64,000 nt of DNA from Rhynchopus euleeides (taxonomy: Eukaryota; Euglenozoa; Diplonemea; Diplonemida; Diplonemidae), in the NCBI GenBank assembly GCA_963210315.1, contig OY723255.1, forward strand, positions 1,488,001-1,552,000, given 5' to 3'. Shown in pieces: positions 1 through 10,298 of this stretch (positions are counted from its first letter, which is position 1; each line of letters starts with the position of its first letter). The notes beneath the pieces are model-generated. The model did not search any database, had not been told where the DNA came from, and saw only the letters and a program-made list of their open reading frames with translations. Position numbers and translations under genes: made by a program.

Positions 1-163
1 ATCTTTTTATCTTGTACCCCGTCGACATCGCCGGACATCGCAGACACGGGCACCCATACACTCACAAAATTGCACAGAAACAAACAAACGCATCTCAGAC
101 ACACCTTTTTGTATGATTTTTTTTGGTAGAACGCGCAAATCACCCGCTCGGGCGAGAGGTGTG

Positions 164-823
164 TTAAGCACGGTTGGCAATTGATCCAAATGTGGATCAA
201 TTGGTCCAAAATTATCAACTCGATTATCAAGGATTACCAACGAAAACAATCCTTGATCCGTTGGTAATCCTTGGTAATTGGTAATCAATTATCAATCAAA
301 TCAGTTCCCTCACAAATCCTGAGGGGAGCTGACCCAGACGGCCACCCTCAATGGGTAGTGAAAATGGGCACCATATGGGCAAAATGACACCATCACGGTT
401 CTCACAGAGCCCAAATATGCCAGGAAACGGGTTTTCGGAGCAACCGATTCTGGGGTCCAGCCGGGTGCTGCAGGATAGGGTCAACTGAGGAGGCTGGAGG
501 GAATCTGACCACCTCAAACCCTGTTGGGGACCGAAAAACTCAACTCCCAGGCCAAAATGGCCCGACCACGGTCTTGTCCGTCCCATCCTTGGCGAGGATG
601 AGCAAAAAAACGGGTAACGAGGCGGCCGGAATTCTGCAAACCTTGCCTCCTAGCGTCTCTTCCACCACTTGATAATCGGCCAACAATCCTTGATAATCCA
701 TTATCAAATTTTGGTAATCGGCCAACAATCGGCCAACAATCCTTGGTAATCTTGGTAATTTCCCGAGCATTACCAAATTTTGGTAATACTTGGTATTGGT
801 AACCAATTGCCAACCGTGGTTAA
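164..823. mobile_element. Short TTAA-flanked inverted-repeat element (piggyBac-type MITE signature)
   Basis: TTAA at 164-167 and 820-823 brackets a 16-bp terminal inverted repeat (168-183 against 804-819, 15 of 16 matching, core CACGGTTGGCAATTG). Subterminal parts are packed with GGTAATC / GATTACCAA words in both orientations. The middle (about 350-440) carries a diverged copy of the dispersed TGACCCCA...ATCCGCAC unit found in other elements of this window. TTAA targets are used by piggyBac and some other DNA transposons. No transposase frame is present, so the element would be non-autonomous. Confidence 0.6.
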
Positions 824-950
824 GCCTAAAAAGGACCTGTGGCAGCAATGTGGGCGTGTAGTCTGCATCGTACATTCACCTTCCTTCTGCTGATTAACAC
901 CCCGGTTGCACAAACAAACACACTACGTACCGCCGGCTCCTTTTTAACCA

Positions 951-1158
951 GTTACGAGCGGCGAAGCGTAGCGAAGTCGCGAAGTAACGAAGGAAATCAT
1001 ACGACTGAAGCTTTATAAGGATCACCTTCATGCCACTTCACAGGGGCTTACACAGCCTTTGCCACAGGAGTGTGCGCTCAAAGAAAAGTAGCCCGGATCT
1101 GCCTTTCTGCAGTCGCTGGGCAGGGTGTTTCTCTTATTATCGCGGAAGGAGTACGATT
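951..1158 (+). repeat. Dispersed repeat family A, copy 1
   Basis: About 208 bp, starting GTTACGAGCG, running through nested GCGAAG words and ending near GGAGTACGATT. It is nearly identical to 20425-20633 and recognisably similar to 27833-28031 and 33246-33450. The start of the motif also echoes at about 58093-58165. There is no coding potential and I found no convincing Pol III A and B boxes. It may be a SINE-like element or a spacer module. Confidence 0.7.
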
Positions 1159-3048
1159 GTCTTCCCCTGTTCATCAAGAGCGACACCCACAAACTCAGCA
1201 GCCCTGCACCTACAAGGTGGGCCTCCTGCGAGTGGTGCGCCTCTCAGGCCCTGCTGACGTGCTGCCAGCACAGCCAACCCTGCGTCAACCACTCAAAGAA
1301 CACTCTCAGCACAGGCCAACTCCCGCTCCCCTCACATAGGTAGACACTGCTCGTCTCATGCGCAGCCTTTTAGGGCCGCCAGAGCAACGGATTGTGACAA
1401 AAAAACCGAGGTTGCAGTTTGGGGTGGGGGGGGTGGGTGTGTCTTCGTCTCGGGACTATTCGATTCTTCGGGGCTATTCCAGAGTTTCTGTGCGATCAAC
1501 GAAACATCTCTTCTCGTTTCCCCCTTCGTATTTCTTCACGAATGATCCTGCACGACTCCAGCTGTATTTTCTCCCAATAACGTTACAAGGCACTTCCCAA
1601 CCGACCAACCCCTCTCCCCCTTCCCCCCAGTCTCTGCCCGGTGTGGTGACTACAACAACGGGCAAACATTGCGAGAAGGTGCTGGGTGACTTGTCTTTGC
1701 CTTTCACTCGACAATCAAACCATCCCAGCCTCTGCCCGAGCTACCTCGCTCACTGTGTGATACGATGCAAGTCAGGGGGATGCGTGATATCCCCCAAATA
1801 TGTTACACAAACCAATGCAAGACTCTGTGTGAAGCGACTAGGGAGTAGTGTGCTTACATGTGTGACCACTTTTGGAGTGGACCGCGCCAGAGCCCGTTCG
1901 ATGCGACCAACCGCCCGTCTCTTCCCCTTTGCTCTGATGTTGCGACCGCACTTGTTTTGCCAGCAACACGGCTGTGGGGGGGGGCGGAGGAGGTATTCCT
2001 TCTTGGCACCGGGTTGAAGGGTTTCTTGATCCAGAGACGGGAATGAAAACTACTGCAACCGGGTGTATCAGAAGAGAAAGCGGGTGCAACGACAGCTGGC
2101 GTTCTTCGCGCCCCTGGACACCCACAGCCGGGCCTGTGAAGTGTCGGCGAAAGATTCGCACGGTGATGCGTTCCCCTGAATTTTGGCTCCGCTGAACTGA
2201 CAACAAATGATAGAAAATAATCAGAGTTTCCGCGAATGAGCCACAGATGCCAAAAGCCACGGGTTAAAAAACTAGTTTGTGCAACTCCTCCAAAAAATAA
2301 TTCTCGCGCCTTCGGCGCGCTCGATCTTACTGATGGCTGCTGAATGGTCTCCATCACCTGGTGCGACTCGTTGCGCAACACAAGACATGTACTCAACAAT
2401 GCATGCTCCGCATGGCTCCTGTTAATACCCTAATACCCTGGCATGATCAGAGAGGGTTAGGATAGTGGTTCTGTGCCAGTTCCTGGGGGTTCCATGATCA
2501 CAACACCCGTGGCTATTTAACCCATGCCTGCTTTTTCGAAAAATGCAAAAAAAAATACTACCGAGTCATGGTCCGACATACTTCAGGAATCTGTCACTTG
2601 CTTGCACTGCGCGCATCCACCTCCGCAAACGAAACCCTGTGAAAACAACAATGCATCTGGAGAAAGCCTTTTGTTCTAGCCACACACCCCGCCCTTTCTC
2701 ATCCACATCCTTCTCCAGCACTATGTCTGGTATCTGGCCACCTCCCGCCGCACCACCTGGCTTCGAGGACCCCAGATCGTGTGTATTTGTTGAACAATCA
2801 CATCGGGCGGCCGAAACTGGATCCCTGCTCCCCACCCAGCCCCCCACCGCCTGGTGTTCTTGTCAAGAGTTGTGCCCATAGTGCAGGGTGCTCAGCACCC
2901 ATGTGGGGAAGAGCCTGTCACAGAGAGGTGTTGTTGTTGCTGTCCGCATCCTGCCCTCCCACTTGCCTCGTCCCCAAACACGATCTCCCTGTGTCGGCTT
3001 CTGTGCAGGAGTATTGCGTGGCTGTGATTCCGAAACACAGAACATACC
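1159..3048. other. Non-coding stretch before the WD40 array
   Basis: I see no supportable gene here. Open frames up to about 220 codons exist (for example 1358-2017, +) but their predicted proteins are of mixed, non-protein-like composition. A small GC hairpin (CGCGCC-TTC-GGCGCG) lies at 2305-2319. The last few hundred bases lead into the first WD40 gene and correspond to the upstream regions of the other family members only weakly. Confidence 0.5.
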
Positions 3049-4193
3049 ATGGAAGTGTCAGTTCGTCATGCGACCGGTGACAGCTGTGTCGTCGGAGTTC
3101 CGGAAGGCGGGACCGTGGTCGGGCTGAAGGCGGATGCGCTGGAGGAGATGACCCCGGGTTCTATCAACAACGCATCCCGTGAGGCTGCATGCGTGGCAGC
3201 ACACATCGAAGGGCGTGAGGAGGAGCTGGACGATGCAGAGCGCGTTGCCGACACGGGTCTGGAGGACGGGGGTGCTGTCAAGCTCGTCCCACGCTGGCCC
3301 ACAGTCAAGGCCCCCGCAGTATACAACGCATCTACGCATGACGAGGATATCAGGTCCATCACACTGTCGAGGTGTGGGAAGCTGTGCGCACTGGGTGGCC
3401 TCAAAGGACACGTCACTGTGTTTGACACCATCACCGCTGCTGCGGTGGCGGGGTTCACACATGGCAACGGGTCTATAGATCACACTGCGTTCTCAGTCTG
3501 TGGGACATGGTTGGCGACGTGCTCTAACAGCACCATTTGTGTGTGGCTAACATCAACCTGGGAGGAGGTGTGCATGCTGCACCACAGCACCAGGGTGTAC
3601 AGTGTAGCGTGGACGCAGTGCGGACGTCTGGTGTCCGGAGACAAAGAGGGCAAACTGCGTGTGTGGGACTTGAAGGGCACACCGAGCGCCACAGTGCTGG
3701 AGGGTCACAGCGATGATTTTCTGTCAGCATGTGTGTATATCAGCATTGCTGTATCGGGCACGAGGATCTTCAGCGGGTCACGTGACAACTCCGCCATCCA
3801 TGTGTGGGACATCAAGACCCTCACACACACACACACACCCTGCAGGAGCACGCTGCTGGTGTGTTCGGCCTCGCCCTGACTCAGGACGAGCAGCACCTGG
3901 TGTCGTGCTCTTGGGGCGAGTCACTCAAGGTGTGGTGCACAACCACCCTCAGCTGTCTCAGTACTGTGGACGTGGGCTTCATCCAGTCCTTTGCTGTGTC
4001 ACAGCCAGGTGATGTCGTTGCGGTGAAGAGCCGGTTCACCACTCCTCTGTACCGCCTCAGCACAGGTGAGTGTCTGGGGCAGGTGGACTCCCAGGGTAAT
4101 GCTGTTGCGCTGAGCCCCTGCGGGAGGTGGGTCTTCACACCAACGAACGACACTTCTGTCACTGTGTGTGCTGTGTCTTCCGTGTCACCCTGA
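3049..4193 (+). pseudogene. Ubiquitin-like/WD40 family member 1, frameshifted
   Basis: This is a full-length relative of the intact family members below. It has a ubiquitin-like N-terminus (residues 1 to about 80) followed by WD40 blades. The first frame stops at 3879, but homology continues in another frame to the family stop at 4193. The shift falls in the coding CA tract at 3822-3838, which encodes the THTHT motif in every paralog. This copy has one extra CA dinucleotide. There is also an inserted stretch of about five residues (around FLSACVYIS) in the loop before strand a of the fourth blade. Either it is a recent pseudogene, or the tract is a slippery switch, or the extra CA is a sequencing error. 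The frame on both sides is otherwise intact, so the damage is recent. Confidence 0.75.
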
Positions 4194-4234
4194 GTGCAGT
4201 GTCTCGGAACCTGTTCCCCTGTCTTGTGTGTTTA

Positions 4235-5137
4235 CCTACCCCCCCCCCCCCCCCCCCGTGTTTAAGTCCCCTATCCATATGATGTGTTTAAGTCCCCTCG
4301 GCGGCCAATTTTCCCGAAGGGACTTAAACACCCCGGTCTAGTAGTTTGGTTGGGGGGCATTTTTTCTCGATTTTTCCAGGTGTCCGTTGGCGGATCCCCA
4401 CGCCACCCATACTGCCACCCCCAGCTGGCCCCGCCTGAGCACCTGCCGTGTGTCCCGTCTCCCAGGGGAGAACGTCGGTTGGCCCAGGGGACATGCCATC
4501 TCCCATGGGACATCGAGCGGGCAGCGAGGTCGACCTGTGCTGCGTTCGAAGACATCGCTGTCGGGAAGTTGTGCAGCTCCAGCTTCGCAGACTTGGACTC
4601 GAGGAGGGCGCGCATCATCTCCTCCATGCCGTGGCTCTCGATAGAGTCGCGCCCAGGGGCCCCCACCAGCTCCAGCAGGCTCAGGACTGTGCCGTTGATC
4701 CGCACGATGTTGGGCAGCACGCTGTGCATGCGGTGCACCGCCTGGTAGTCTTCTGTCTGCAAAGCTGTCTGGAAAGCTTGACACCTCCCAGGGCTAGCAT
4801 CAACCCCTGAGGCACGACATCTCTTGCGCTTCAGGCCCCCTTGGGTTGCTTGCCCTGCAGCTTTGGCAGCCTGACCACCCCAAGTCAGTGGTTATGGGCA
4901 GTGCTTGGCAGAGTAGGGTGGCCCTGAAGCAGTGTGAGAGGCAAAGGTGTTTGAGGCCCCAGCACCCAGATCCCCAGAATCTGTCCAGATGTGCCTCGGA
5001 ATCGATATAATACGGCCTCTCCCCGGTTCCCTCAGGAAACAGGTGACAGGCGTGTTTAAGTCCCCTCCGATGTGTTTAAGTCCCCTTGTCCCCGATTTTG
5101 ACGTTTGGATAGGGGACTTAAACACGGGGGGGGTAGG
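4235..5137. mobile_element. TA-flanked inverted-repeat element carrying a possible captured coding fragment
   Basis: TA dinucleotides at 4233-4234 and 5138-5139 flank inverted ends: CCTACC plus a C run, then GTGTTTAAGTCCCCTATCCA. A second GTGTTTAAGTCCCC copy lies just inside each end. The insertion sits in the 3' spacer of WD40 member 1. Spacers of other members read GCTTACCATTTTG at the matching place, which looks like the empty site. Inside, a minus-strand frame (4271-4762) contains a protein-like stretch (EDYQAVHRMHSVLPNIVRIN). It is continuous from about 4800 down to about 4520 and is plausibly a captured host fragment. TA targets fit Tc1/mariner-like elements. No transposase is seen. Confidence 0.6.
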
Positions 5138-5336
5138 TACCGATTTTCTACTTCGGAACTCTTCACGTGTCTGGCCCATGGCGGCGTTTTGCCACACCAA
5201 CGTGTGCTACAGTATGTGACTGGTGTGACAGCCATACCGAGTTTGAAACGTCAAACGGTGTGGGCTGCTGATGGCCCTGTCCAAGGTTGCGTGCGCCACG
5301 GCAACAGGCCATTTCCTTTGTGCGCCTGCCTGCTGT

Positions 5337-5755
5337 CTTGCCCACCAGCGTCGCATTCCCTAACCCCTGCCTCTGTGTTGAGGTGCATCTGAGATGAGAA
5401 GAAGGCAAATGATTGACGCAGTGCTCTCTCTGCAGACAGCCCCACACCCCCTCCCCTCCTCACTAAACCCCCCTCTTCTGCAGACACACCACACGCACTG
5501 TGCACACGACACACCCTGCCACATCCCCGGGTCTCCTTCGCCTGCTTGAGAGGGAGGTGCGGCAGTCGGCATGCCAGCAGCCAAGAGTGTGCGGAGGTGA
5601 GTGGGTCGACAGCCAGGTCAGCTCCGGCAGGTCAGCGGCAAGTCGCGCCTCCGTCCGTCAGGGCGTCTTATATCAGAGGCAAAGGTGTGGGGCATTCGCT
5701 CTGGGGCCTGGACAAGTGGAGGCAGGACCACTGGAGCCAGGGGATCACGGCCAGC
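5337..5755 (+). repeat. WD40-array spacer block B, copy 1
   Basis: Conserved non-coding spacer from CTTGCCCACC to CACGGCCAGC. It includes the phrase GAGATGAGAAGAAGGCAAATG and two polypyrimidine-CAG sites (TCTCTCTGCAG, CTCTTCTGCAG). It is nearly identical to 9383-9813 and 14503-14933. Shorter pieces occur at about 5990-6050, 16480-16610 and 18110-18185. Here the block runs straight into a WD40 gene fragment instead of the sequence seen in the other copies. Confidence 0.75.
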
Positions 5756-5917
5756 ACCTGCGAGTGTGGGACATCAACACCCTCATACACACACACACCC
5801 TGGACGGGCACACTCGGAAGGTGACGGGCGTCGCCCTGACTCAGGACGAGCAGCACCTGGTGTCGTGCTCTTTCGACAAGTCACTCAAGGTGTGGTGCAC
5901 AACCACCCTCAGCTGCG
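5756..5917 (+). pseudogene. Ubiquitin-like/WD40 family fragment (blade 4 end to blade 5)
   Basis: About 160 bp encoding RVWDINTLIHTHTLDGHTR and then the ALTQDEQHLVSCSFDKSLKVW stretch, equivalent to residues about 246-296 of an intact paralog. Both ends are cut. The left end joins spacer block B exactly after CGGCCAGC. The right end, after CTCAGCTGCG, runs into sequence that rejoins spacer-like DNA (GAGATGAGAAGAGGGCAAATG at about 5998). This looks like the product of unequal recombination within the array. Confidence 0.7.
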
Positions 5918-6577
5918 GGGTCACTGCTTCTGGAATGAAACACTGCAGGACCCCACCTCTTGTTCTCTGTTTGGAGGCAGCTGATGTATTTGCGTCTGAG
6001 ATGAGAAGAGGGCAAATGATTGACGCAGTGCCGTCTCTGCAAACGTGTTTTGCACTGTGTCCCTTTCTTGCCTCACTTCGCAACGCAGCACACCCTGACC
6101 CGTTCCATTCCAGAAGCAGTGAGGGGGTCGGGTGTGGGTAGGGTGGGTTGCGTGCCGACAGGTGGGTGTGGGTGGCTGCCGAACCACTCCGTGCCCCCCC
6201 GCCTCTTGCCTGCATCTTCAGCCTCAGCCCCCTCCGCCCACCCCATGCCCTCTCCCACCTGTCGGCGTTTCTGCCTGGCTTTCATCTCTCGAAGTCACTC
6301 CTGCCTGCCTTGTGCTGGCGGCAGCACGATAAAGGCCCAAAGCGAAGCAAAGAAACTACTCGACAAGGAAGAACAATCAGCGGGTCGCGTTAAAAACGAC
6401 GGCCAGAAGGTGATGTTGCCCTGCCCTGTGGGGTCCTCCCCCACAATTTCCCTGCGAGGGGACATGTTGGCGTTCTTTGTCAGGCAATGGGGAAGCGGAT
6501 TGAAGCACACTGCACCCACCACCATCCTCCAGAAAAGCTAACCAGCTGGTCGCCAAAGGGGTGGACGAAGCCAAGAC

Positions 6578-7747
6578 ATGGAAGTATGTGTCCGTCATGC
6601 CGGGAGCGGGGGCAGCTGTGTCGTCGGAGTTCCGGAAGGCGGGACCGTGGTCAGACTGAAGGCGGATGCGCTGGAGGAGATGTTCCCGGGTTCCATCAAC
6701 AACGCATCCCGTGAGGCTGCATGCGTGGCTGCACACATCGAAGGGTGTGAGGAGGAGCTGGACGATGCACAGCGTGTTGCCGACACGGGTCTGGAGGACG
6801 GGGGTGCTGTCAAGCTCGTCCCACGCTGGCCCACAGTCAAGGTCCCAGCAGTCTACTCACCTGCGCATGGGGGAAGCGTGTACTGCATCACACTGTCGAG
6901 GTGTGGGAAGCTGTGTGCTGTGGGTTATAACAACGGACACGTCACTGTGTTTGACACCATCACCGCTGCTGTGGTGGCGGACTTAACACACAGCAACAAC
7001 GATATTTGGCGCGCTGCGTTCTCAGTCTCTGGGGCGCAGTTGGCGACGTACTCTTCCGACAGAATCACCTGCGTGTGGCTGACGTCAACCTGGGAGAAGG
7101 TTCACATGCTGGCCCATGTCAATAACAGCGTGAGGTGTGTAGCGTGGACACAATGCGGACGTCTGGTTTCCGGAGACCAGCAGGGCAAACTGCGTGTGTG
7201 GGACTTGAAGGGCACACCGAGCGCCACAGTGCTGCAGGGTCATAGCAAGACTGTTTTCGGCATAACTGTGTCGAGCAATGCTGTTTACAGCATTGCTGTG
7301 TCACGCACGAGGATCTTCAGCGGGTCAGCTGACAAGACCATCCGTGTGTGGGACATCAACACCCTCACACACACACACACCCTGGATGAACACACTCGTG
7401 GGCTAAGCGGCATCGCCCTGACTCAGGACGAACAGCACCTGGTGTCGTGCTCTCTCGACGAGTCACTCAAGGTGTGGTGCACAACCACCCTCAACTGCCT
7501 GCGTACTGTGCAACTGGACTACTATCCCTCGTTCTCACTTGCTGTGTCACAGCCAGGTGATGTTGTTGCAGTGGTATCTCCTTTTGCAAAGAACACATGG
7601 CTGTACCGCCTCAGCACAGGTGAGTGCCTGGGGAAGGTGGACGCAGAGGGTGATGGTGTTGCACTCAGCCTCTGCGGGAGGTGGGTCTTCACAACAAAAA
7701 AAACCACGTCTGTCTCTGTGTGTGCTGTGTCTTCCGTTTCACCCTGA
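6578..7747 (+). CDS. Ubiquitin-like/WD40 repeat protein, member 3 (389 aa)
   Basis: Function unknown; a scaffold or recognition protein is inferred from the fold. Residues 1 to about 80 match the ubiquitin pattern (strand, TVV.LKADALEE helix, then EEELDD..RVADTGLEDGGAVKL at the place of ubiquitin's [21 protein letters not shown]). From about 94 onward seven WD40-like blades follow, with GH and VW/WD landmarks. This member is the longest because the loop entering the fourth blade contains an extra stretch (TVFGITVSSNAVYSIAVS) that looks like an internal duplication of FGITVSS / YSIAVS. The ATG is the family-conserved MEV(S/C)VRHA start. Its immediate 5' leader differs from the GGAAGGCTTTGCAG leader of members 6-8. 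The coding CA tract is in the normal phase. Confidence 0.85.
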   Translation: MEVCVRHAGSGGSCVVGVPEGGTVVRLKADALEEMFPGSINNASREAACVAAHIEGCEEELDDAQRVADTGLEDGGAVKLVPRWPTVKVPAVYSPAHGGSVYCITLSRCGKLCAVGYNNGHVTVFDTITAAVVADLTHSNNDIWRAAFSVSGAQLATYSSDRITCVWLTSTWEKVHMLAHVNNSVRCVAWTQCGRLVSGDQQGKLRVWDLKGTPSATVLQGHSKTVFGITVSSNAVYSIAVSRTRIFSGSADKTIRVWDINTLTHTHTLDEHTRGLSGIALTQDEQHLVSCSLDESLKVWCTTTLNCLRTVQLDYYPSFSLAVSQPGDVVAVVSPFAKNTWLYRLSTGECLGKVDAEGDGVALSLCGRWVFTTKKTTSVSVCAVSSVSP

Positions 7748-8182
7748 GTGCAGTCCCTCGGAAACTCCCTGTCTTGTGTCGTTCCCGTTTCTCCTTTGCT
7801 GCACTCTCTCATCACCCCTTTTCCCGACGCTGTGTTGCTACGGGGACAGTTTACACCTACTGGGGCCTCCCTACCGTCGGGATGATATCTGCTACCACCC
7901 ACTCGCAAGCCCTTGCGAGCAGAGACAACAGACCACGAGGCTCCCCCCCAGCCCGCCACAACCCCATCCCACGAAGGCACGGCTCCTCGACCCCGACCCC
8001 CTCCAGCGTCCGCGACTTGCAGGTCATCACTTTGAGGCACGCTGTCTGATGAACTGTTTGGTCCCCAGCCACACTCCACACCGCCACACCCTTCAGGTAG
8101 CAGCGTGCAACAGGAAGACAACGTGCTCCAGCCAGGAAGGCCTTGCCGTTTGTTTCTGCCTGCAAGGGGGGAGCAAGGCAAC

Positions 8183-9319
8183 ATGGATGTGACTGTGCGT
8201 CACAGCGAGACCGGGGACAGCTGTGTCGTCGGAGTTCCGGAAGGCGGCACCGTGGTCGGGCTGAAGGCGGATGCGCTGGGCGAGATGTTCCCGGGTTCTA
8301 TCAACAACGCATCCCGTGAGGCTGCATGCGTGGCAGCACACATCGAAGGGTGTGAGGAGGAGCTGGACGATGAAGAGCGCGTTGCCGACACGGGTCTGGA
8401 GGACGGGGGTGCTGTCAAGCTCGTCCCACGCTGGCCCACAGTCAAGGCCCCAGCAGTCTACTCATCGACGCATGGCAGCTCAGCATTCTGCATCACACTG
8501 TCGAGGTGTGGGAAGCTGTGTGCTGTGGCTTTCTCCGAAGGGCACGTCACTGTGTTTGACACCACCAGCGCCGATGTGGTGGCGGACTTGACACATGACA
8601 CCGAAATCCATCAAGTCCGGTGTGCTGCATTCTCAGTCTGTGGGACGTGGTTGGCAACGTGCTCAGCCGAGGGTACCATCTGCGTGTGGCTGACATCACC
8701 CCCGGAGAAGGTGTGCATGCTGGACCAAACCTACACGCAAGTGTGGAGTGCAGCGTGGACACACTGCGGACGTCTGGTGTCCGGATACATGAGCGGGATG
8801 GTGCGCGTGTGGGACTTGAAGGGCACACCGAGTGACACAGTGCTGGAGGGTCACAGCGGTGCCGTTGCCAGCATTGCTGTGTCGGGCACGAGGATCTTCA
8901 GCGGGTCCGATGACCAGACCATCCGTGTGTGGGACACCAACACCCTCACACACACGCACACCCTGGATGACCACACTAATACGGTGACCGGTATCGCCCT
9001 GACGAAGGACGAGCAGCACCTGGTGTCGTGCTCTTCCGACAAGTCCCTCAAGGTGTGGTGCACAACCTCCCTCAGCTGCGTGCGTACTGTGCAAGTGATG
9101 AGCCGTCTCTACTCAGTTGCTGTGTCACAGCCAGGTGATGTTGTTGTGGTGGAGGGGGGGAGCAGCGCTACTCTGTATCGCCTCAGCACAGGTGAGCGTC
9201 TGGGGGAGGTGGGCATAGATGGGGATGATGTTGCAGTCAGCCCCTGCGGGAGGTGGGTCTTCACACCCTCCTACAATACTTCTGTCTCTGTGTGTGCTGT
9301 GTCTTCCGTTTCACCCTGA
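8183..9319 (+). CDS. Ubiquitin-like/WD40 repeat protein, member 4 (378 aa)
   Basis: Intact family member starting MDVTVRHSETGDS. The frame is open for 26 codons upstream, but homology with paralogs begins at this ATG. The ubiquitin-like domain is almost identical to the other copies. The propeller shows a distinct set of loop residues (THDTEIHQVR, SAEGTI, LDQTYTQVWS, HSGAVAS, SDDQTI, DHTNTVTG, VMSRLYS) that is shared almost exactly with member 5 at 13300. The two genes and about 620 bp of downstream spacer form a segmental duplication. Seven blades are predicted. No signal peptide or membrane segment is seen, so a soluble intracellular protein is likely. Confidence 0.88.
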   Translation: MDVTVRHSETGDSCVVGVPEGGTVVGLKADALGEMFPGSINNASREAACVAAHIEGCEEELDDEERVADTGLEDGGAVKLVPRWPTVKAPAVYSSTHGSSAFCITLSRCGKLCAVAFSEGHVTVFDTTSADVVADLTHDTEIHQVRCAAFSVCGTWLATCSAEGTICVWLTSPPEKVCMLDQTYTQVWSAAWTHCGRLVSGYMSGMVRVWDLKGTPSDTVLEGHSGAVASIAVSGTRIFSGSDDQTIRVWDTNTLTHTHTLDDHTNTVTGIALTKDEQHLVSCSSDKSLKVWCTTSLSCVRTVQVMSRLYSVAVSQPGDVVVVEGGSSATLYRLSTGERLGEVGIDGDDVAVSPCGRWVFTPSYNTSVSVCAVSSVSP

Positions 9320-9382
9320 GTGCAGTGTCTCGGAACCTGTTCCCCTGTCTTGTGTGCTTACCATTTTGTCCCGTGTTGAGGT

Positions 9383-9942
9383 CTTGCCCACCTGCGTCGC
9401 ATTCCCTAACCCCTGCCTCTGGTTTTGAGGTAGCTGTGCGGTGCATCTGAGATGAGAAGAAGGCAAATGATTGACGCAGTGCTCTCTCTGCAGACAGCCC
9501 CACACCCCCTCCCCTCCTCACTAAACCCCCCTCTTCTGCAGACACACCACACGCACTGTGCACACGACACACCCTGCCACATCCCCGGGCCTCCTTCGCC
9601 TGCTTGAGAGGGAGGTGCGGCAGTCGGCATGCCAGCAGCCAAGAGTGTGCGGAGGTGAGTGGGTCGACAGCCAGGTCAGCTCCGGCAGGTCAGCGGAGTC
9701 GCGCCTCCGTCCGTCAGGGCGTCTTGTATCGGAGGCAAAGGTGCGGGCATTCGCTCTGGGGCCTGGACAAGTGGAGGCAGGACCACTGGAACCAGGGGAT
9801 CACGGCCAGCCTGGCTGCACACCACGGTTGAACTACCACTACGTTGCGACACCGTGGCATTGTGCTGGGCAGCATGTGAGGTGGGGTTGCCGTGGGCAGC
9901 GTGGGTCACCTTCGTCCTTGTGAGTGGCAGAGTTGGTGGTGA
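9383..9942 (+). repeat. WD40-array spacer block B, copy 2
   Basis: Same block as 5337-5755 and 14503-15062. It continues past CGGCCAGC into CTGGCTGCACACCACGG and on to GTGGCAGAGTTGGTGGTG. Together with gene member 4 it is the left half of a duplicated segment. Similarity to the 14503 copy stops abruptly at about 9942, where low-complexity C-rich DNA begins. Confidence 0.75.
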
Positions 9943-10093
9943 CCCGCTGCCGACCCCCCCTCCCCCACCCCTGCCAGGCAGAACTGACATTGCTTTGACA
10001 TTTTTTTTTGACTTCTGTGACCAGTGATTTTCCTCTCCGCTGAAAATCTCAAAAATGCCGGCGAAAAAAAATTTTCCCACCCGGAAAAATTTT

Positions 10094-10120
10094 TCTCGGG
10101 CGCGCTTCGCGCGCCCGAGA
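10094..10120. other. Perfect 12-bp stem hairpin
   Basis: TCTCGGGCGCGC (10094-10105), loop TTC, then GCGCGCCCGAGA (10109-10120). It lies just upstream of repeat family C and next to A/T-run DNA of the type CCGGAAAAATTTTTC. It could be a mobile-element end or a structured spacer. No function is assigned. Confidence 0.5.
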
Positions 10121-10136
10121 CGACGCGGAGATGGCC

Positions 10137-10235
10137 AGTCGCATACGCCCAAGGACTTGCGAGACAGGCACACGCGACAGGGGGGGTCTGGGGGGCGGAG
10201 CCCCCCAGCCGCCGGAGGCCACGGTAGTGAACATC
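10137..10235 (+). repeat. Dispersed repeat family C, copy 1
   Basis: About 95 bp with a core GGGGGGCGGAGCCCCCC (self-complementary) followed by CCGCCGGAGGCCACGGTAGT. Other copies: 10299-10370 (partial), 12385-12490, 51821-51921 on the minus strand, and 53547-53629. The longest copies share a left part with GCATACGC, AAGGACTTG and GACAGGCAC. No coding capacity. Confidence 0.75.
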
Positions 10236-10298
10236 CGTCCCGTCGAGGCTACAGATTTTGGGCGTTTTCGCATTCCTGGGGTTGCTGTACGGCTTGTG

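Noticed and set aside
1358-2017. A 219-codon plus-strand frame
   Set aside because: No protein-like pattern, no homologue recognised, runs through G-runs and repeats.
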